NCBI GenBank assembly: GCA_026003475.1
Contig: BPHJ01000001.1
Span: 1,946,501 to 2,010,500, forward strand
DNA: 64,000 nt
Source of the DNA: Candidatus Kapaibacterium sp.
GTDB lineage: Bacteria > Bacteroidota > Ignavibacteria > Kapaibacteriales > NICIL-2
Direction: 5' to 3'
Below are positions 1 through 9,440 of this stretch, one piece after another. A model generated the notes under the pieces. The model did not search any database, was not told the origin of the DNA, and saw only the letters and a list, made by a program, of their open reading frames with translations. Within the stretch, counting starts at the first letter, position 1. Every line of letters starts with the position of its first letter. A program made the position numbers and the translations under genes.

Positions 1-1381
1 CAACAATCCCTTCTGCGCTGGCACTGGTCACCGCATCTGCAACGACTGCATGAAAGGCTGCATCTTCCAAAAACAAGAGCCGGTCAACATTCCTCAAATC
101 GAAACCAGCGTGCTGACCGACGTACTGGGACTGCCATGGGGCGTTGAACTCTATGACCTGCTCACGCGGTGGAATCCACTCCGATTGGAGCGCCCTGTTC
201 CGCTGCCGTACAACGGACGCAAAGTGCTCGTCGTCGGGATGGGTCCGGCTGGTTATACGCTGTCGCTCTACTTGCTCAACGATGGGTTTGGCGTCGTTGG
301 GATTGATGGGCTGAAAATCGAACCTTTGCCCGTCGAGTGGATCGGCAGCGACCAGGTCCCCCCTCAACCGATTCGCGATTGGCAAGCGATAACCGAACCA
401 CTCGATCGCCGCATTCCACGCGGCTTCGGCGGCGTTAGCGAATACGGCATCACCGTCCGCTGGGACAAAAACTTTCTGACCCTGCTGCAGCTCATTCTCC
501 AGCGACGGGGCACGTTCCTGCTGCTCGACGGTGTTCGCTTCGGTGGCACCATCACACTCGAGGATGCCTGGGAGCAGGGATTCGACCATGTCGCCCTCTG
601 CACCGGTGCCGGACGGCCGCGGATTATCAGCGTCGAGAACAACCTCGCCCGCGGGGTGCGCAAAGCATCAGATTTTCTGATGTCGCTCCAGCTAACCGGC
701 GCTGCCCAGCACGATAGCTTTGCCAACCTTCAACTCCGCTTGCCAACCATCGTCATCGGTGGCGGCTTGACGGGCATTGACACTGCCACCGAAGCACTGG
801 CATACTACGCCATTCAAGTGGAACGCTTCTACCAGCGCGCCTGCACCTTGATCGCTGCCGCAGGCGAGGAGGCATTCTGGTCGCGCTTCCGTGGCGACGA
901 TCGCAGCATCGCCGAGGAGTTCTTCGCCCATGGGCAAGCAATTGCAGCCGAGCGCACGCGAGCAGCCGCCTCCGGTGAGCAGCCGCAGTTGCTATCGTTG
1001 CTGCAGCAGTGGGGTGGCGTCCAGCTTGTGTACCGCAAACGCTGGCAGGACTCACCCGCCTACCGACTCAACCACGAGGAAATCGAAAAGGCACTCGAAG
1101 AAGGTATCGAGATGATCGAGTGTCTCGACCCACGCCGCTTTGTGCTCGATGAGCACCGACATATCCGTGCCGTGGTCTTCGAGCGTATCGCGTGGGATGG
1201 CACGCGCTATGTCCCTACCGGTGAACTCATCGAGCTGCCTGCACGGAGCGTGATCATCGCTGCCGGTACCCAACCGAACATCACCTACGAGCGGGAATAT
1301 CCCGGCACCTTCGAACTCGACGACAGCGGTCGCTACTACCGAGCTTACACCCGCGCAGTACCGGAGCTGGTCACCGAGTAG
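1..1381 (+). CDS. GltD-like FAD/NAD(P) oxidoreductase, 5'-partial
   Basis: The frame is open from base 2, so the first ATG (base 50) is probably not the start and the gene begins outside the window. The first residues carry a cysteine cluster (CAGTGHRICNDCMKGC), of the kind that binds an iron-sulfur centre in the N-terminal part of GltD-like flavoproteins. A Rossmann glycine motif (VVGMGPAG, about base 235) and a second one (IVIGGGLTGID, about base 750) fit binding of FAD and NAD(P)H. The likely role is electron transfer between a pyridine nucleotide and a partner; the substrate is not visible. The protein stops soon after AAGTQPN and lacks the terminal Gly-Asp FAD motif that normally ends this fold, so the 3' end may also be cut short. 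Bases 1382-1501 contain no recognisable continuation or other gene. Confidence 0.75.
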   Translation, partial: NNPFCAGTGHRICNDCMKGCIFQKQEPVNIPQIETSVLTDVLGLPWGVELYDLLTRWNPLRLERPVPLPYNGRKVLVVGMGPAGYTLSLYLLNDGFGVVGIDGLKIEPLPVEWIGSDQVPPQPIRDWQAITEPLDRRIPRGFGGVSEYGITVRWDKNFLTLLQLILQRRGTFLLLDGVRFGGTITLEDAWEQGFDHVALCTGAGRPRIISVENNLARGVRKASDFLMSLQLTGAAQHDSFANLQLRLPTIVIGGGLTGIDTATEALAYYAIQVERFYQRACTLIAAAGEEAFWSRFRGDDRSIAEEFFAHGQAIAAERTRAAASGEQPQLLSLLQQWGGVQLVYRKRWQDSPAYRLNHEEIEKALEEGIEMIECLDPRRFVLDEHRHIRAVVFERIAWDGTRYVPTGELIELPARSVIIAAGTQPNITYEREYPGTFELDDSGRYYRAYTRAVPELVTE

Positions 1382-1501
1382 TGCTGCTGCGCACCGCTTA
1401 TGCGCTGCGCTGGCGTGCGATGGCCTCTTCCGATAGCCGCCTCGAGATCATGCCCCGCTTCCTAACGCCTTCGCAAGCTGGCATGCGCGCACTGCTCCCG
1501 C

Positions 1502-1544
1502 AAAAAAAATCGGCGCAGGAGCTGTGGTGTTGGCTCCAGCGCCG
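1502..1544 (-). terminator. Rho-independent terminator of dnaK
   Basis: Read on the minus strand, an 11-bp stem with one central T/T mismatch (CGGCGC-T-GGAGC pairing with GCTCC-T-GCGCCG) closes a 10-base loop and is followed by A and eight T. It starts about 30 bases after the dnaK stop codon, in the right orientation. Confidence 0.9.
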
Positions 1545-1573
1545 CACGCTCTGATTGCACCCTACTCGAGTGC

Positions 1574-3481
1574 TTACTTATCGTCCACGACGGTGAACTC
1601 GGCATCCTCGACGCCCGGCGTTGCTGCCGATCCATCGCCAGAGCCAGTAGTCGTGCCGCTGGTGCTCCCTCCTCCGGTGCTACTTGCCTGATACATGGCA
1701 GCGCTAGCGTCGTTCCAGGCTTTCGTGAGCGCATCCATCGCCGGACGTATATCGACTGGATTGTTCTTGATGGCATCCTGGAGCCGCTCTTTGGCTTGTT
1801 CGATGCCAGAGCGATGCTCTGCCGAGAGCTTGTCGCCCAGTTCCTGGAGCTGCTTGTCGGTTTGGTACACGAGCTGATCGGCTTGATTGCGCAGCTCGAT
1901 TTCTTCGCGGCGTTTTTTATCCTCGGCAGCGTGCTCTTGGGCATCGCGCTTCATGCGCTCGATTTCTTCCTTGCTCAAGCCCGACGATGCCGTAATGCGG
2001 ATGTCCTGTTGCTTACCGGTTGCTTTATCGCGCGCGGTGACGGTCAAAATGCCATTGGCGTCAATGTCGAAGGTAACTTCGATTTGCGGCACACCACGCG
2101 GCGCCGGTGGAATGCCATCGAGGTGGAAGCGCCCCAGCGAACGGTTGTCACGCGCCATCGGACGTTCGCCCTGGAGAACGTGGATCTCCACCGAGGTTTG
2201 GTTATCGGTTGCAGTCGAAAAGATTTCGGTTTTCCGCGTCGGGATAGTAGTATTGGCCGGGATCATCGGCGTCATCACGCCACCGAGCGTTTCGATGCCG
2301 AGCGTTAGCGGCGTGACGTCCAGCAGGAGCACGTCGGTCACTTCGCCCGAGAGCACCGCACCTTGGATAGCAGCACCGACGGCAACCACCTCATCGGGAT
2401 TGACGCTCTTGGATGGTTCTTTGCCGAAGAAGTTGCGCACCAACTCTTGGATGCGCGGAATTCGGGTCGAACCACCGACGAGAATGACTTCGTCAATTTT
2501 ATCAGGCGTCAACTTTGCTGCCTGGAGTGCCTGCTCACAGGGCTTGAGTGTTCGCTCGAACAGATCGTTGCAGAGCTGTTCGAACTTAGCCCGCGTGATG
2601 GTCATTTGCAGATGCTTGGGACCATCAGCAGTGGCGGTAATAAAGGGCAGATTGATTTCGGTTTGGAGCATTTGCGACAGCTCGCACTTTGCTTTTTCTG
2701 CGGCTTCGCGCAAGCGCTGCAGCGCCATGGGGTCGTTCCGCAGGTCAATGCCCTCTTGCCGTTTGAATTCATCGGCGATGTAGTCAATGAGGCGTTGGTC
2801 GAAGTTATCCCCGCCCAGGTGCGTATCGCCACTGGTGGACTTGACCTCGAAGACACCTTCGCCGATTTCGAGGATGGAAATGTCGAAGGTGCCACCGCCA
2901 AGGTCATAGACGGCAACGGTCATTGTCTTACCGCGTTTGTCGAGCCCATAGGCAAGGGCGGCAGCAGTTGGCTCGTTGATAATCCGGCGGACGTTGAGCC
3001 CTGCAATTTCACCGGCTTCCTTGGTTGCTTGGCGCTGCGCATCGTTGAAGTATGCCGGCACCGTGATGACCGCATCGGTGACTTTTTGCCCCAGGTACTC
3101 TTCGGCGGTCTGCTTCATCTTCTGCAGAATCATTGCCGAGATTTCCGGCGGCGCATAGAGGCGCCCGTCAATGTCCACGCGAACGGTCCCACCATCGGGT
3201 CCCGGCACAACTTTGTAGGGGACCATCTTTGCTTCTTCGGTGACCTCGTCCCAACGGCGACCCATGAAGCGCTTGATGGAGTAGATCGTGTTGCGCGGAT
3301 TAGTGATCGCCTGCCGTTTAGCTGCTTGACCCACCAGTCGTTCGCCCGTTTTGGTAAACGCAACGACCGAAGGCGTGGTGCGGCTGCCCTCGCTGTTGGC
3401 AATGACGACCGGCTGGGTGCCTTCCATGACGGCAACAACCGAGTTCGTGGTCCCAAGGTCAATACCAATGATTTTGCCCAT
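1574..3481 (-). CDS. dnaK: Molecular chaperone DnaK (Hsp70)
   Basis: A 635-residue, full-length Hsp70. It is the cytosolic ATP-dependent chaperone that binds exposed hydrophobic peptide segments with DnaJ and GrpE. The N-terminal phosphate-binding loop GIDLGTTNS is at residues 5-13. The nucleotide-binding domain continues with [15 protein letters not shown]. The interdomain linker region [14 protein letters not shown] is near residue 390, followed by the beta-sandwich substrate domain and a helical lid. The C-terminus is Gly/Ser/Thr-rich and ends in [11 protein letters not shown], close to the usual EEVD-like acidic end. No dnaJ, grpE or hrcA lies next to it; the gene is transcribed alone, divergently from flhA, and ends in a strong terminator. 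No complete CIRCE operator was found in the upstream 230 bases. Confidence 0.98.
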   Translation of the reverse strand: MGKIIGIDLGTTNSVVAVMEGTQPVVIANSEGSRTTPSVVAFTKTGERLVGQAAKRQAITNPRNTIYSIKRFMGRRWDEVTEEAKMVPYKVVPGPDGGTVRVDIDGRLYAPPEISAMILQKMKQTAEEYLGQKVTDAVITVPAYFNDAQRQATKEAGEIAGLNVRRIINEPTAAALAYGLDKRGKTMTVAVYDLGGGTFDISILEIGEGVFEVKSTSGDTHLGGDNFDQRLIDYIADEFKRQEGIDLRNDPMALQRLREAAEKAKCELSQMLQTEINLPFITATADGPKHLQMTITRAKFEQLCNDLFERTLKPCEQALQAAKLTPDKIDEVILVGGSTRIPRIQELVRNFFGKEPSKSVNPDEVVAVGAAIQGAVLSGEVTDVLLLDVTPLTLGIETLGGVMTPMIPANTTIPTRKTEIFSTATDNQTSVEIHVLQGERPMARDNRSLGRFHLDGIPPAPRGVPQIEVTFDIDANGILTVTARDKATGKQQDIRITASSGLSKEEIERMKRDAQEHAAEDKKRREEIELRNQADQLVYQTDKQLQELGDKLSAEHRSGIEQAKERLQDAIKNNPVDIRPAMDALTKAWNDASAAMYQASSTGGGSTSGTTTGSGDGSAATPGVEDAEFTVVDDK

Positions 3482-3709
3482 CGGGATTGCTGTCGAAATT
3501 GTTGAACATGCGCAGTGTTTCCTACAGGAATCATGCCAAGCCAGTCTCAGCCGTCAGCATGGCAGAGGAAGCTGGCAATGTTGCGACAGGCGTGTTCCAA
3601 TGTGGCAGCAGACACAGCGCTCACGACAAATGCACACCCTACGCGCCTCCTGCTGTTGGCACACAGCTTGCGGGTTGGGCTGACACAGTTTCTACATGGA
3701 TTACCACGG

Positions 3710-5863
3710 ATGGCACAGCAGCCACGCGCACTGCTCGGCGGATCGAGCACTCTTCCCCCAAACGTCGAAGCATTCTTGAGCAGCTTCGACCGCTACCGCG
3801 ACTTAGCACTCGTGGTGGGCATTCTCGGCGTTCTCGGCTTGCTCATCATCCCCCTGCCAGCATTCCTGCTGGATTTGCTCTTGGGACTCAACATTGCCCT
3901 TTCGGTGCTGATCCTGATGGTTGTGGTCTATATCCAATCGCCGCTGGACATCAGCACCTTCCCGACGATTCTGCTGGTAGCAACGCTCTTCCGATTGGGC
4001 ATGAACATTGCCTCGACACGGCTCATCCTGAGCGAAGCATCTGCGGGCAAGATTATCCATGCGTTCGGAACCTTCGTCGTCAGCGGCAATTTCGTCGTTG
4101 GCGTCGTCGTGTTCTTGATTCTGCTCGTGATCAACTTCGTTGTGATCATCAAGGGTTCGACGCGCATTGCCGAAGTGGCTGCGCGCTTTACCCTCGATGC
4201 TCTGCCGGGCAAACAAATGAGCATTGATGCTGATCTCAACGCTGGATTCATTGACGAGAAAGAAGCACGCCGCCGACGCGAACAGCTCCAACGCGAAGCG
4301 GAATTCTACGGTGCAATGGACGGCGCTTCCAAGTTCGTCAAAGGTGATGCGATCGCTGGGCTGGTGATTACGGGCATCAACATATTGGGTGGCTTTGCCA
4401 TCGGTGTGCTCCAGCGCGGGCTCGACATCGGCACATCGCTCAAAACCTACACCATCTTGACCATCGGTGATGGATTGGTCTCGCAGGTGCCGGCACTGCT
4501 GGTGTCGGTTGCCGCTGGGTTGATCATCTCGCGCACCAGTTCGTCAACGTCCCTCGACAAGGACCTGAGCCGGCAGTTGACCGGTCGGGCGCGTCCCCTA
4601 TTCGTGGTTGCTGGCGTTGCTGTCGGGATGGGATTGCTCCCGGGATTTCCCTTGCTCCCGTTTACGCTTCTGGGACTCTCGATCGGTACGGTTGCCTGGG
4701 TTCGCCGCCGCCAGGCTCAAGCTGCCGAACGGGAGCAGCTCCGGCAAGAACTTGCGCAGACAGAAACCGCGCAGAAGCAACCCGAACAACCTATCGAGGA
4801 GCTGATCAAGGTTGATCCAGTCGAAGTCGAAATCGGGCTCAACCTCCTTCCTCTGGCCGATGAACAGCACGGCGGAGACTTGTTCCGACGCATTGCGAAC
4901 ATTCGGCGCCAGCTCGCCACCGAACTGGGGATCATCCTGCCGCCGGTGCGTGTGCGTGATAACTTGGCGCTCGAACCCGATGAGTATGTGGTCAAGCTTC
5001 GTGGCAACATTATCGCACGTAACCGCCTCTACGTTGGGATGCTGCTTGCAATGAATCCCGGCAACGCCGAGGGCGAACTCCACGGTATCGAAGTTCAAGA
5101 ACCGGTCTTCGGTCTGCCAGCAACCTGGATTCCGCTCCACGAGCGAGAGAATGCCGAACTATCGGGCTTTACCGTCGTCGAACCAGCCACCGTGTTAGCA
5201 ACCCATCTTTCGGAGCTGCTCCGCAGGAACGCCGACAAGCTCCTCACGCGCCAAGATGTGCGTCAACTGATCGAGTCGCTCAAGAAAGACTACCCCGCAC
5301 TGGTCGAGGAAATCACGCCTGATACACTCCCGTTGGGTACGATCCAGAAAGTGCTCCAGAACCTGCTCAAAGAGCAAATCCCCATCCGCGACCTCCCGAC
5401 AATTCTCGAAGCATTGCTCGAATACGTCAAGGTCACCAAGAACACCGATGTTCTGACCGAATACGTTCGCCATCACCTGGGCGAAACCATCAAGCGACTC
5501 TTCCAGGATGCCAACGGCACGCTGCATGTAGCCAGCTTGGATCCCGCTGTCGAGAACGTTATCGCCACAACACTCCAGAACAACGCCTCGGCGCAGTCGA
5601 GTCCTACACTGGGTCTTTCCCCCGACCTGGTACGAACGCTGTTGCAAAGTGCCGGTGCTGCTTTCGATCAGTTGACAACCATGGGTTACCAACCAGTGGT
5701 GATCTGCTCAGCACCGGTGCGACCGTACTTGTACCGTCTGCTGCGGACGCACTACCCCATCGCCAGCGTCATCAGCTACTCCGAGTTGCCGCCCGAAACC
5801 GACGTGGACATCGTTGCACGCATTGGTCTTCAGGAGCAGTCATCCTCCGCGATTGCCGCATAG
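3710..5863 (+). CDS. flhA: Flagellar biosynthesis protein FlhA
   Basis: Inner-membrane component of the flagellar type III export gate. About eight membrane helices fill the first 300 residues and are followed by a long cytoplasmic domain that docks export substrates and chaperones. The diagnostic segment between helices is present (DALPGKQMSIDADLNAGFID, then EAEFYGAMDGASKFVKGDAI). The C-terminus VISYSELPPETDVDIV is typical of FlhA rather than of virulence SctV. The open frame extends upstream to 3515 (782 residues), but the ATG at 3710 gives 717 residues, closer to the family's usual 690-700; the extra upstream residues look unlike coding sequence and overlap the dnaK promoter region. No other flagellar gene is in the window, so the flagellar genes appear to be dispersed. 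Confidence 0.93.
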   Translation: MAQQPRALLGGSSTLPPNVEAFLSSFDRYRDLALVVGILGVLGLLIIPLPAFLLDLLLGLNIALSVLILMVVVYIQSPLDISTFPTILLVATLFRLGMNIASTRLILSEASAGKIIHAFGTFVVSGNFVVGVVVFLILLVINFVVIIKGSTRIAEVAARFTLDALPGKQMSIDADLNAGFIDEKEARRRREQLQREAEFYGAMDGASKFVKGDAIAGLVITGINILGGFAIGVLQRGLDIGTSLKTYTILTIGDGLVSQVPALLVSVAAGLIISRTSSSTSLDKDLSRQLTGRARPLFVVAGVAVGMGLLPGFPLLPFTLLGLSIGTVAWVRRRQAQAAEREQLRQELAQTETAQKQPEQPIEELIKVDPVEVEIGLNLLPLADEQHGGDLFRRIANIRRQLATELGIILPPVRVRDNLALEPDEYVVKLRGNIIARNRLYVGMLLAMNPGNAEGELHGIEVQEPVFGLPATWIPLHERENAELSGFTVVEPATVLATHLSELLRRNADKLLTRQDVRQLIESLKKDYPALVEEITPDTLPLGTIQKVLQNLLKEQIPIRDLPTILEALLEYVKVTKNTDVLTEYVRHHLGETIKRLFQDANGTLHVASLDPAVENVIATTLQNNASAQSSPTLGLSPDLVRTLLQSAGAAFDQLTTMGYQPVVICSAPVRPYLYRLLRTHYPIASVISYSELPPETDVDIVARIGLQEQSSSAIAA

Positions 5864-5959
5864 CGCAGAAGGGGCTTTTCCTGTGCTTGGGGCAATAGCG
5901 CCCTATTTTTGCAACCAATCGAAGCGAGGACATGTTTCACCGACTGCCTGTAGAAACTG

Positions 5960-6112
5960 ATGAAGCGCACCTATCAGCCCAGCCGTCGCCGTCGCCGAGC
6001 CACCCACGGTTTTCGCGCTCGGATGGCGACAAAGAACGGACGGAAAGTGCTTGCCGCGCGCCGCGCAAAAGGACGGTACAAGCTGACCGTCAGCGATGAA
6101 CGGCACTGGTGA
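5960..6112 (+). CDS. rpmH: 50S ribosomal protein L34
   Basis: A 50-residue, strongly basic protein starting [12 protein letters not shown] and continuing [20 protein letters not shown], which is the near-invariant L34 sequence. The usual length is 44-50 residues. The C-terminal extension ([10 protein letters not shown]) is slightly longer than in many homologues. Its stop codon overlaps the GTG start of rnpA by four bases (GTGA), so the two are translationally coupled, as is usual for this pair. Confidence 0.97.
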   Translation: MKRTYQPSRRRRRATHGFRARMATKNGRKVLAARRAKGRYKLTVSDERHW

Positions 6113-6489
6113 GCACCCGCCGAATCTACTCTCTTCGTGGTCAGATTCGCTTTCGCTCGGTGTTGCGGCACAGTATGCGTGCCCACGACCCCAGCGGAAT
6201 GGTGATGGTGCACGTGTTGCCCGCAGCTGAGCCGTGTCCACTGCAGCTTGGCGTCATCGTACCGCGCTCGGTTTGCCCAACAGCGGTCGGGCGAAACCGT
6301 CTGCGTCGCCTCCTGCGTGAGAGCATTCGCACGCTCCTCGTCGAAGAGCCGGCGCTCCTTGCAGGAGCAGAAGCAGTTGTGCTCCGCTGGCGCGTCAAAC
6401 CCTCGTCTGATTGCAAGCGGCTTCGGTTACGGCAGGTGCTGCCGCTGGTTCGTGCGGCTCTCGAAGTCGCCACCGACTCGCAGCAATGA
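6109..6489 (+). CDS. rnpA: Ribonuclease P protein component
   Basis: A 126-residue basic protein directly after rpmH, the conserved position of rnpA. It is the protein subunit of RNase P, which binds the catalytic RNA and the 5' leader of pre-tRNA. The family signature is the arginine-rich helix, here [14 protein letters not shown] (about residues 58-71), preceded by the LGVIVPRSV strand. The N-terminus ([16 protein letters not shown]) corresponds to the usual 'L....F..v...g' segment. The start is GTG inside the rpmH stop codon. Its own stop overlaps the ATG of the next small ORF (ATGA), so the three genes form one tightly packed operon. Sequence outside the signature is divergent, as is normal for RnpA. 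Confidence 0.9.
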   Translation: MSTRRIYSLRGQIRFRSVLRHSMRAHDPSGMVMVHVLPAAEPCPLQLGVIVPRSVCPTAVGRNRLRRLLRESIRTLLVEEPALLAGAEAVVLRWRVKPSSDCKRLRLRQVLPLVRAALEVATDSQQ

Positions 6490-6773
6490 TTGTTTTTTGC
6501 CCGCATGCGATGGACAACGACCCCTACATTTTCAGCCCAGACAATCTGCTGCGCCAACTCGACGAAGCTCCCTTCGAGGTGGGCTACTACACTGTGCGTT
6601 TCTACGTGGACGAGCACGGACGGCTCGCCCGCCATCGCACCGACCGACTGGCAACGTTCTACTACTCGCCTTCCGGCGGAACACTGCGCGACGAACAGCT
6701 CAACATTGTCCTCTACAGCGCACGATTGGACCGCTACAAGGGGTATGGACGGCTTAGCGAAAGCGAAGACTAA
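6486..6773 (+). CDS. Small uncharacterised protein downstream of rnpA
   Basis: A 95-residue acidic/aromatic protein. The ATG at 6486 overlaps the rnpA stop by four bases, which supports this start over the longer frame from 6411. It contains FEVGYYTVRFYVDEHGRLAR and ends RLDRYKGYGRLSESED. In many bacteria this position is held by yidD (membrane insertion factor), but none of the YidD cysteine or arginine pattern is seen here. I do not recognise the family. The overlap and good codon use argue that it is translated. A position in the rpmH-rnpA operon does not by itself give a function. Confidence 0.6.
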   Translation: MIVFCPHAMDNDPYIFSPDNLLRQLDEAPFEVGYYTVRFYVDEHGRLARHRTDRLATFYYSPSGGTLRDEQLNIVLYSARLDRYKGYGRLSESED

Positions 6774-6973
6774 ACCGCCGTCCCTCGGTTCGCCCTCCAC
6801 GCTGCTCTGACCGCAACGACCACTGCAACGAGGATACTCTCGCGCTGCACTGGCTGCAGCATGTAGGGTGTGGAAAAATTTTTCTTGCATGAATGGGGAT
6901 GGAAAGTGTAATTTGCAATCGCGTGCGGAAGGCAGCATACCGTGCGCTCTAATAGCCCACTCCAACCGTTCTC

Positions 6974-9145
6974 GTGTGCGATATGTCACCAGAGAGCCGA
7001 ACACGGCTTGGGATGGTGAGTCCTGAGCGCGTTGCTACCGTGTGTTTCGATGTCCACGCCTGTTTTGCCGAGGGCGAGCCGAGCAACAGTCTTGCGCCAG
7101 TGCTCCATACCGTTGCCCTGTTGACGCTGCACCGATTCGACCGTCTGCCACCGCATCGCCAGTCGCTCTCGGTCATCGGCAGTAACATTGCCGGAGCGCT
7201 CGTCCGACTGGGCACGCTCGACCGACGGCTCGAGGGCGTGATGGAGGCATGGAAGTTTGGACTCAACGCTGCCGGCCAGCCCTACGATCCCCATCGCATC
7301 CGCACCGCTGTTCAATTGGTCACCGCCCTTCGCCCGATCGAGCCACGCGCGTTTGCACAAGGCGTCGCGCAGTACGTCGTCAGCATCGAACTTGCCAAGC
7401 GGGGACTTCCGCAGACCTTGCCAATGCTGGCATACCGGATTCTCCAGCCACCGCCCTGGGCCGCACTGCTCGAATGCGGGAGCATGCAGAGCGGACTGTT
7501 GTGGACCATGACGGCACTTCTCGGAGCATTTTCACCACCGGCAGCACCAGCTGTCCGTTTCACCGTTGCCGACTGTGATCGGCGGCAGGAGGCATTGGTC
7601 CGCATGCTTGCAACCTTCGCCCCGTGGGAGATTCCTGTCGGCCTTGTCGAGTCGCTCCCAGCCTGCGCGAAGTCCCCGCTTCGCTTCGATCGAATTATCG
7701 CCATTGCCGACAGCGTCGTCGAGGGTTATCTCGATACCTGCTGGCATTTGCTCCATCCTGGCGGCAAGGCATTGGTTGCACTGCCTGCGGTCCATCGGGA
7801 ACAGTGGTGGGAACACCAGATTCGCCAAGCGCGCGCTGCCGATCGCATCGAGGCACTCATCGAATGGTCGCCCGATGATTCTCCCCAGCATGGATGGATA
7901 CTGATCCTGCTGCGAACAACAGCACCCGTGCATGTACGCCGGCGCACGCTCGTCGGCAGACTCGTCGGCGACTTCTCGGTGGAACGCATCGAGGAGCTCT
8001 GCGACGGGCTTGCACGCGGCAGCATCGAAAGCTCATGGCTGGAGTGGACCGCCCACCAACGGATCACACCCAGAACAGGAACAGCAACCCCCTCATTGGC
8101 AACGCTGCTGGAGCACTCCAGCGAGCGTGGCGTGGACATCAGCCCGCTGGTTATCGGCACGAATGGCTCACTCCGGTTTGACGACCGCATCACCTCTGGC
8201 GAAGCGCTCCGCATCGCTATTCGTTCCACGCAGGGACTGCGCATGCACGAAATGCGCTACTACTACTCGCTCGACCAGTGGTGGCACCGCATCCGTCCGC
8301 TCTTGGGGCAGTATGGTCGGATGGTCTGGCAAACGGTGGAGCAATCCCTCATTGAGCAGCTTCTTTGTGTGCCGAGCGTTCCGTTGTTTGCTGCGCGTGC
8401 TCTTGCGGTGCGCTGGTGGCAGGTGGTGGAACCAGATCTGTGGGGTATCGAGCAGTTCGGTGCCCGCAGCATTGTGGAAAGCATCCTTGGCAGCATCGAG
8501 CGGAAGCTGCGTACGCACGGTGTCAAGCTCTGGAAGCAGCTCGACGAGCGGGAACGGTTCGTGCTGGAACGCTGTGTGCCTACTCTTGCTCAGCGGGTGC
8601 AGCAGGAACTCCGTCGCCAGGCACACCAGCGGCAGAGCGAGCTTCAGCAGATGGACGCACGCATCCAGACGCTCACGGCAGAGCTGGCCGCCTACCGCCA
8701 CCGCATGAGCCAGCTCCACGCACGCGCCAAAGCACACGATGTGCCCCACGATGCACCCGAACTCATTGATAGCACCTTGCCGCTCCAGAACGAACTCAGC
8801 CAGCTTCTCAAGGAAATGGTTGTCGTGCAGAGCGAGCTGAAGATGCTCCAGAATAGCCGCGCCTTGATCGAGCAGCCGAGCCAGAGCGATTGGTTCTCGC
8901 CTGTTGTTGCGCGCTGCACAGCGCAGCTTTTACCTGCATTGCAAGCGGTGCGTCGGTCCCTCGATGCACGATCAGCCTGGGCGCTACTCGAAGGGCTGTG
9001 GGAAGAAGAGCTTCGCGCGGAAGCGGAGCACGTCTGGGAATCACTCGTCGAGGAGGTCTGCCGCCAATTGGAGCGCATCTGGGAACGCATGGCAACAGAG
9101 CCCGCGACGAACGCAGCACTTCGGGCAGCAGTTCGGGCGCAGTAA
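6974..9145 (+). CDS. Degenerate N6-adenine-methylase-like protein with C-terminal coiled coil
   Basis: A 723-residue protein of uncertain function. Residues about 160-320 have the strand order of a Rossmann methyltransferase: an ECGS-type turn (about residue 169), then VRFTVADCD, then FDRIIAIAD, then LLHPGGKALVALP, the last being very like the strand after the catalytic loop of HsdM. The catalytic NPPY/F tetrapeptide and the DPACGTG loop are both absent, so methylation is unlikely. Residues about 540-640 are rich in Gln, Glu, Leu and Arg and look coiled-coil. It lies about 160 bases before a broken hsdM head, at the left edge of the defence island. The start codon is uncertain (ATG at 6974, 6983 or 7013). 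It could be a specificity-like or structural partner. That it descends from a methylase is an inference from fold pattern only. Confidence 0.5.
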   Translation: MCDMSPESRTRLGMVSPERVATVCFDVHACFAEGEPSNSLAPVLHTVALLTLHRFDRLPPHRQSLSVIGSNIAGALVRLGTLDRRLEGVMEAWKFGLNAAGQPYDPHRIRTAVQLVTALRPIEPRAFAQGVAQYVVSIELAKRGLPQTLPMLAYRILQPPPWAALLECGSMQSGLLWTMTALLGAFSPPAAPAVRFTVADCDRRQEALVRMLATFAPWEIPVGLVESLPACAKSPLRFDRIIAIADSVVEGYLDTCWHLLHPGGKALVALPAVHREQWWEHQIRQARAADRIEALIEWSPDDSPQHGWILILLRTTAPVHVRRRTLVGRLVGDFSVERIEELCDGLARGSIESSWLEWTAHQRITPRTGTATPSLATLLEHSSERGVDISPLVIGTNGSLRFDDRITSGEALRIAIRSTQGLRMHEMRYYYSLDQWWHRIRPLLGQYGRMVWQTVEQSLIEQLLCVPSVPLFAARALAVRWWQVVEPDLWGIEQFGARSIVESILGSIERKLRTHGVKLWKQLDERERFVLERCVPTLAQRVQQELRRQAHQRQSELQQMDARIQTLTAELAAYRHRMSQLHARAKAHDVPHDAPELIDSTLPLQNELSQLLKEMVVVQSELKMLQNSRALIEQPSQSDWFSPVVARCTAQLLPALQAVRRSLDARSAWALLEGLWEEELRAEAEHVWESLVEEVCRQLERIWERMATEPATNAALRAAVRAQ

Positions 9146-9302
9146 GCGGGAAAGGGAAGTCGTCGCTGCCGCAATCACACCACGCACCCCGGGTACGCAG
9201 AGCACCCCCAGCTTTCAAGAGCGCGTCGGTCGTGCATATTTTGGCAGCAGTTAGTGTATGCGTTCCGCTATGATCCCATCGCAACATCCGAAAACACCAG
9301 CA

Positions 9303-9440
9303 ATGCCACAACGCAGAAGCTTGGCAGCACGCTCTGCCGCCACGCTCGGCTTCGAATCCAAGCTCTGGGCAGTGGCCGACGCGCTGCATCGCAGGTTCGT
9401 CACATCCATCAGCCACCGGACACAAGGGGAAGTGCAATGA
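9303..9440 (+). pseudogene. Broken head of a type I methylase gene (hsdM)
   Basis: A short frame from the ATG at 9303 encodes AATLGFESKLWAVADALH, which matches the conserved opening of HsdM proteins (LGFEAKLWxAADxLR). The similarity stops abruptly after ADALH, and the frame ends at 9440, overlapping the start of the next gene. It is the left-hand scar of a type I restriction-modification operon whose right-hand scar appears to be the HsdR tail at 25171. Confidence 0.6.

Noticed and set aside
2363-3505. 380-codon open frame on the plus strand opposite dnaK
   Set aside because: It is antisense to a highly conserved gene and mirrors its codon bias; it has no domain character.
3804-3812. TTAGCACTC, half of a CIRCE heat-shock operator near dnaK
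   Set aside because: The inverted second half is missing and it lies inside flhA coding sequence.
9254-9436. Upstream extension of the SNF2 helicase from ATG 9254
   Set aside because: The 61 extra residues are low in domain character and overlap the hsdM head in another frame; MNPGSIV at 9437 fits the family start.
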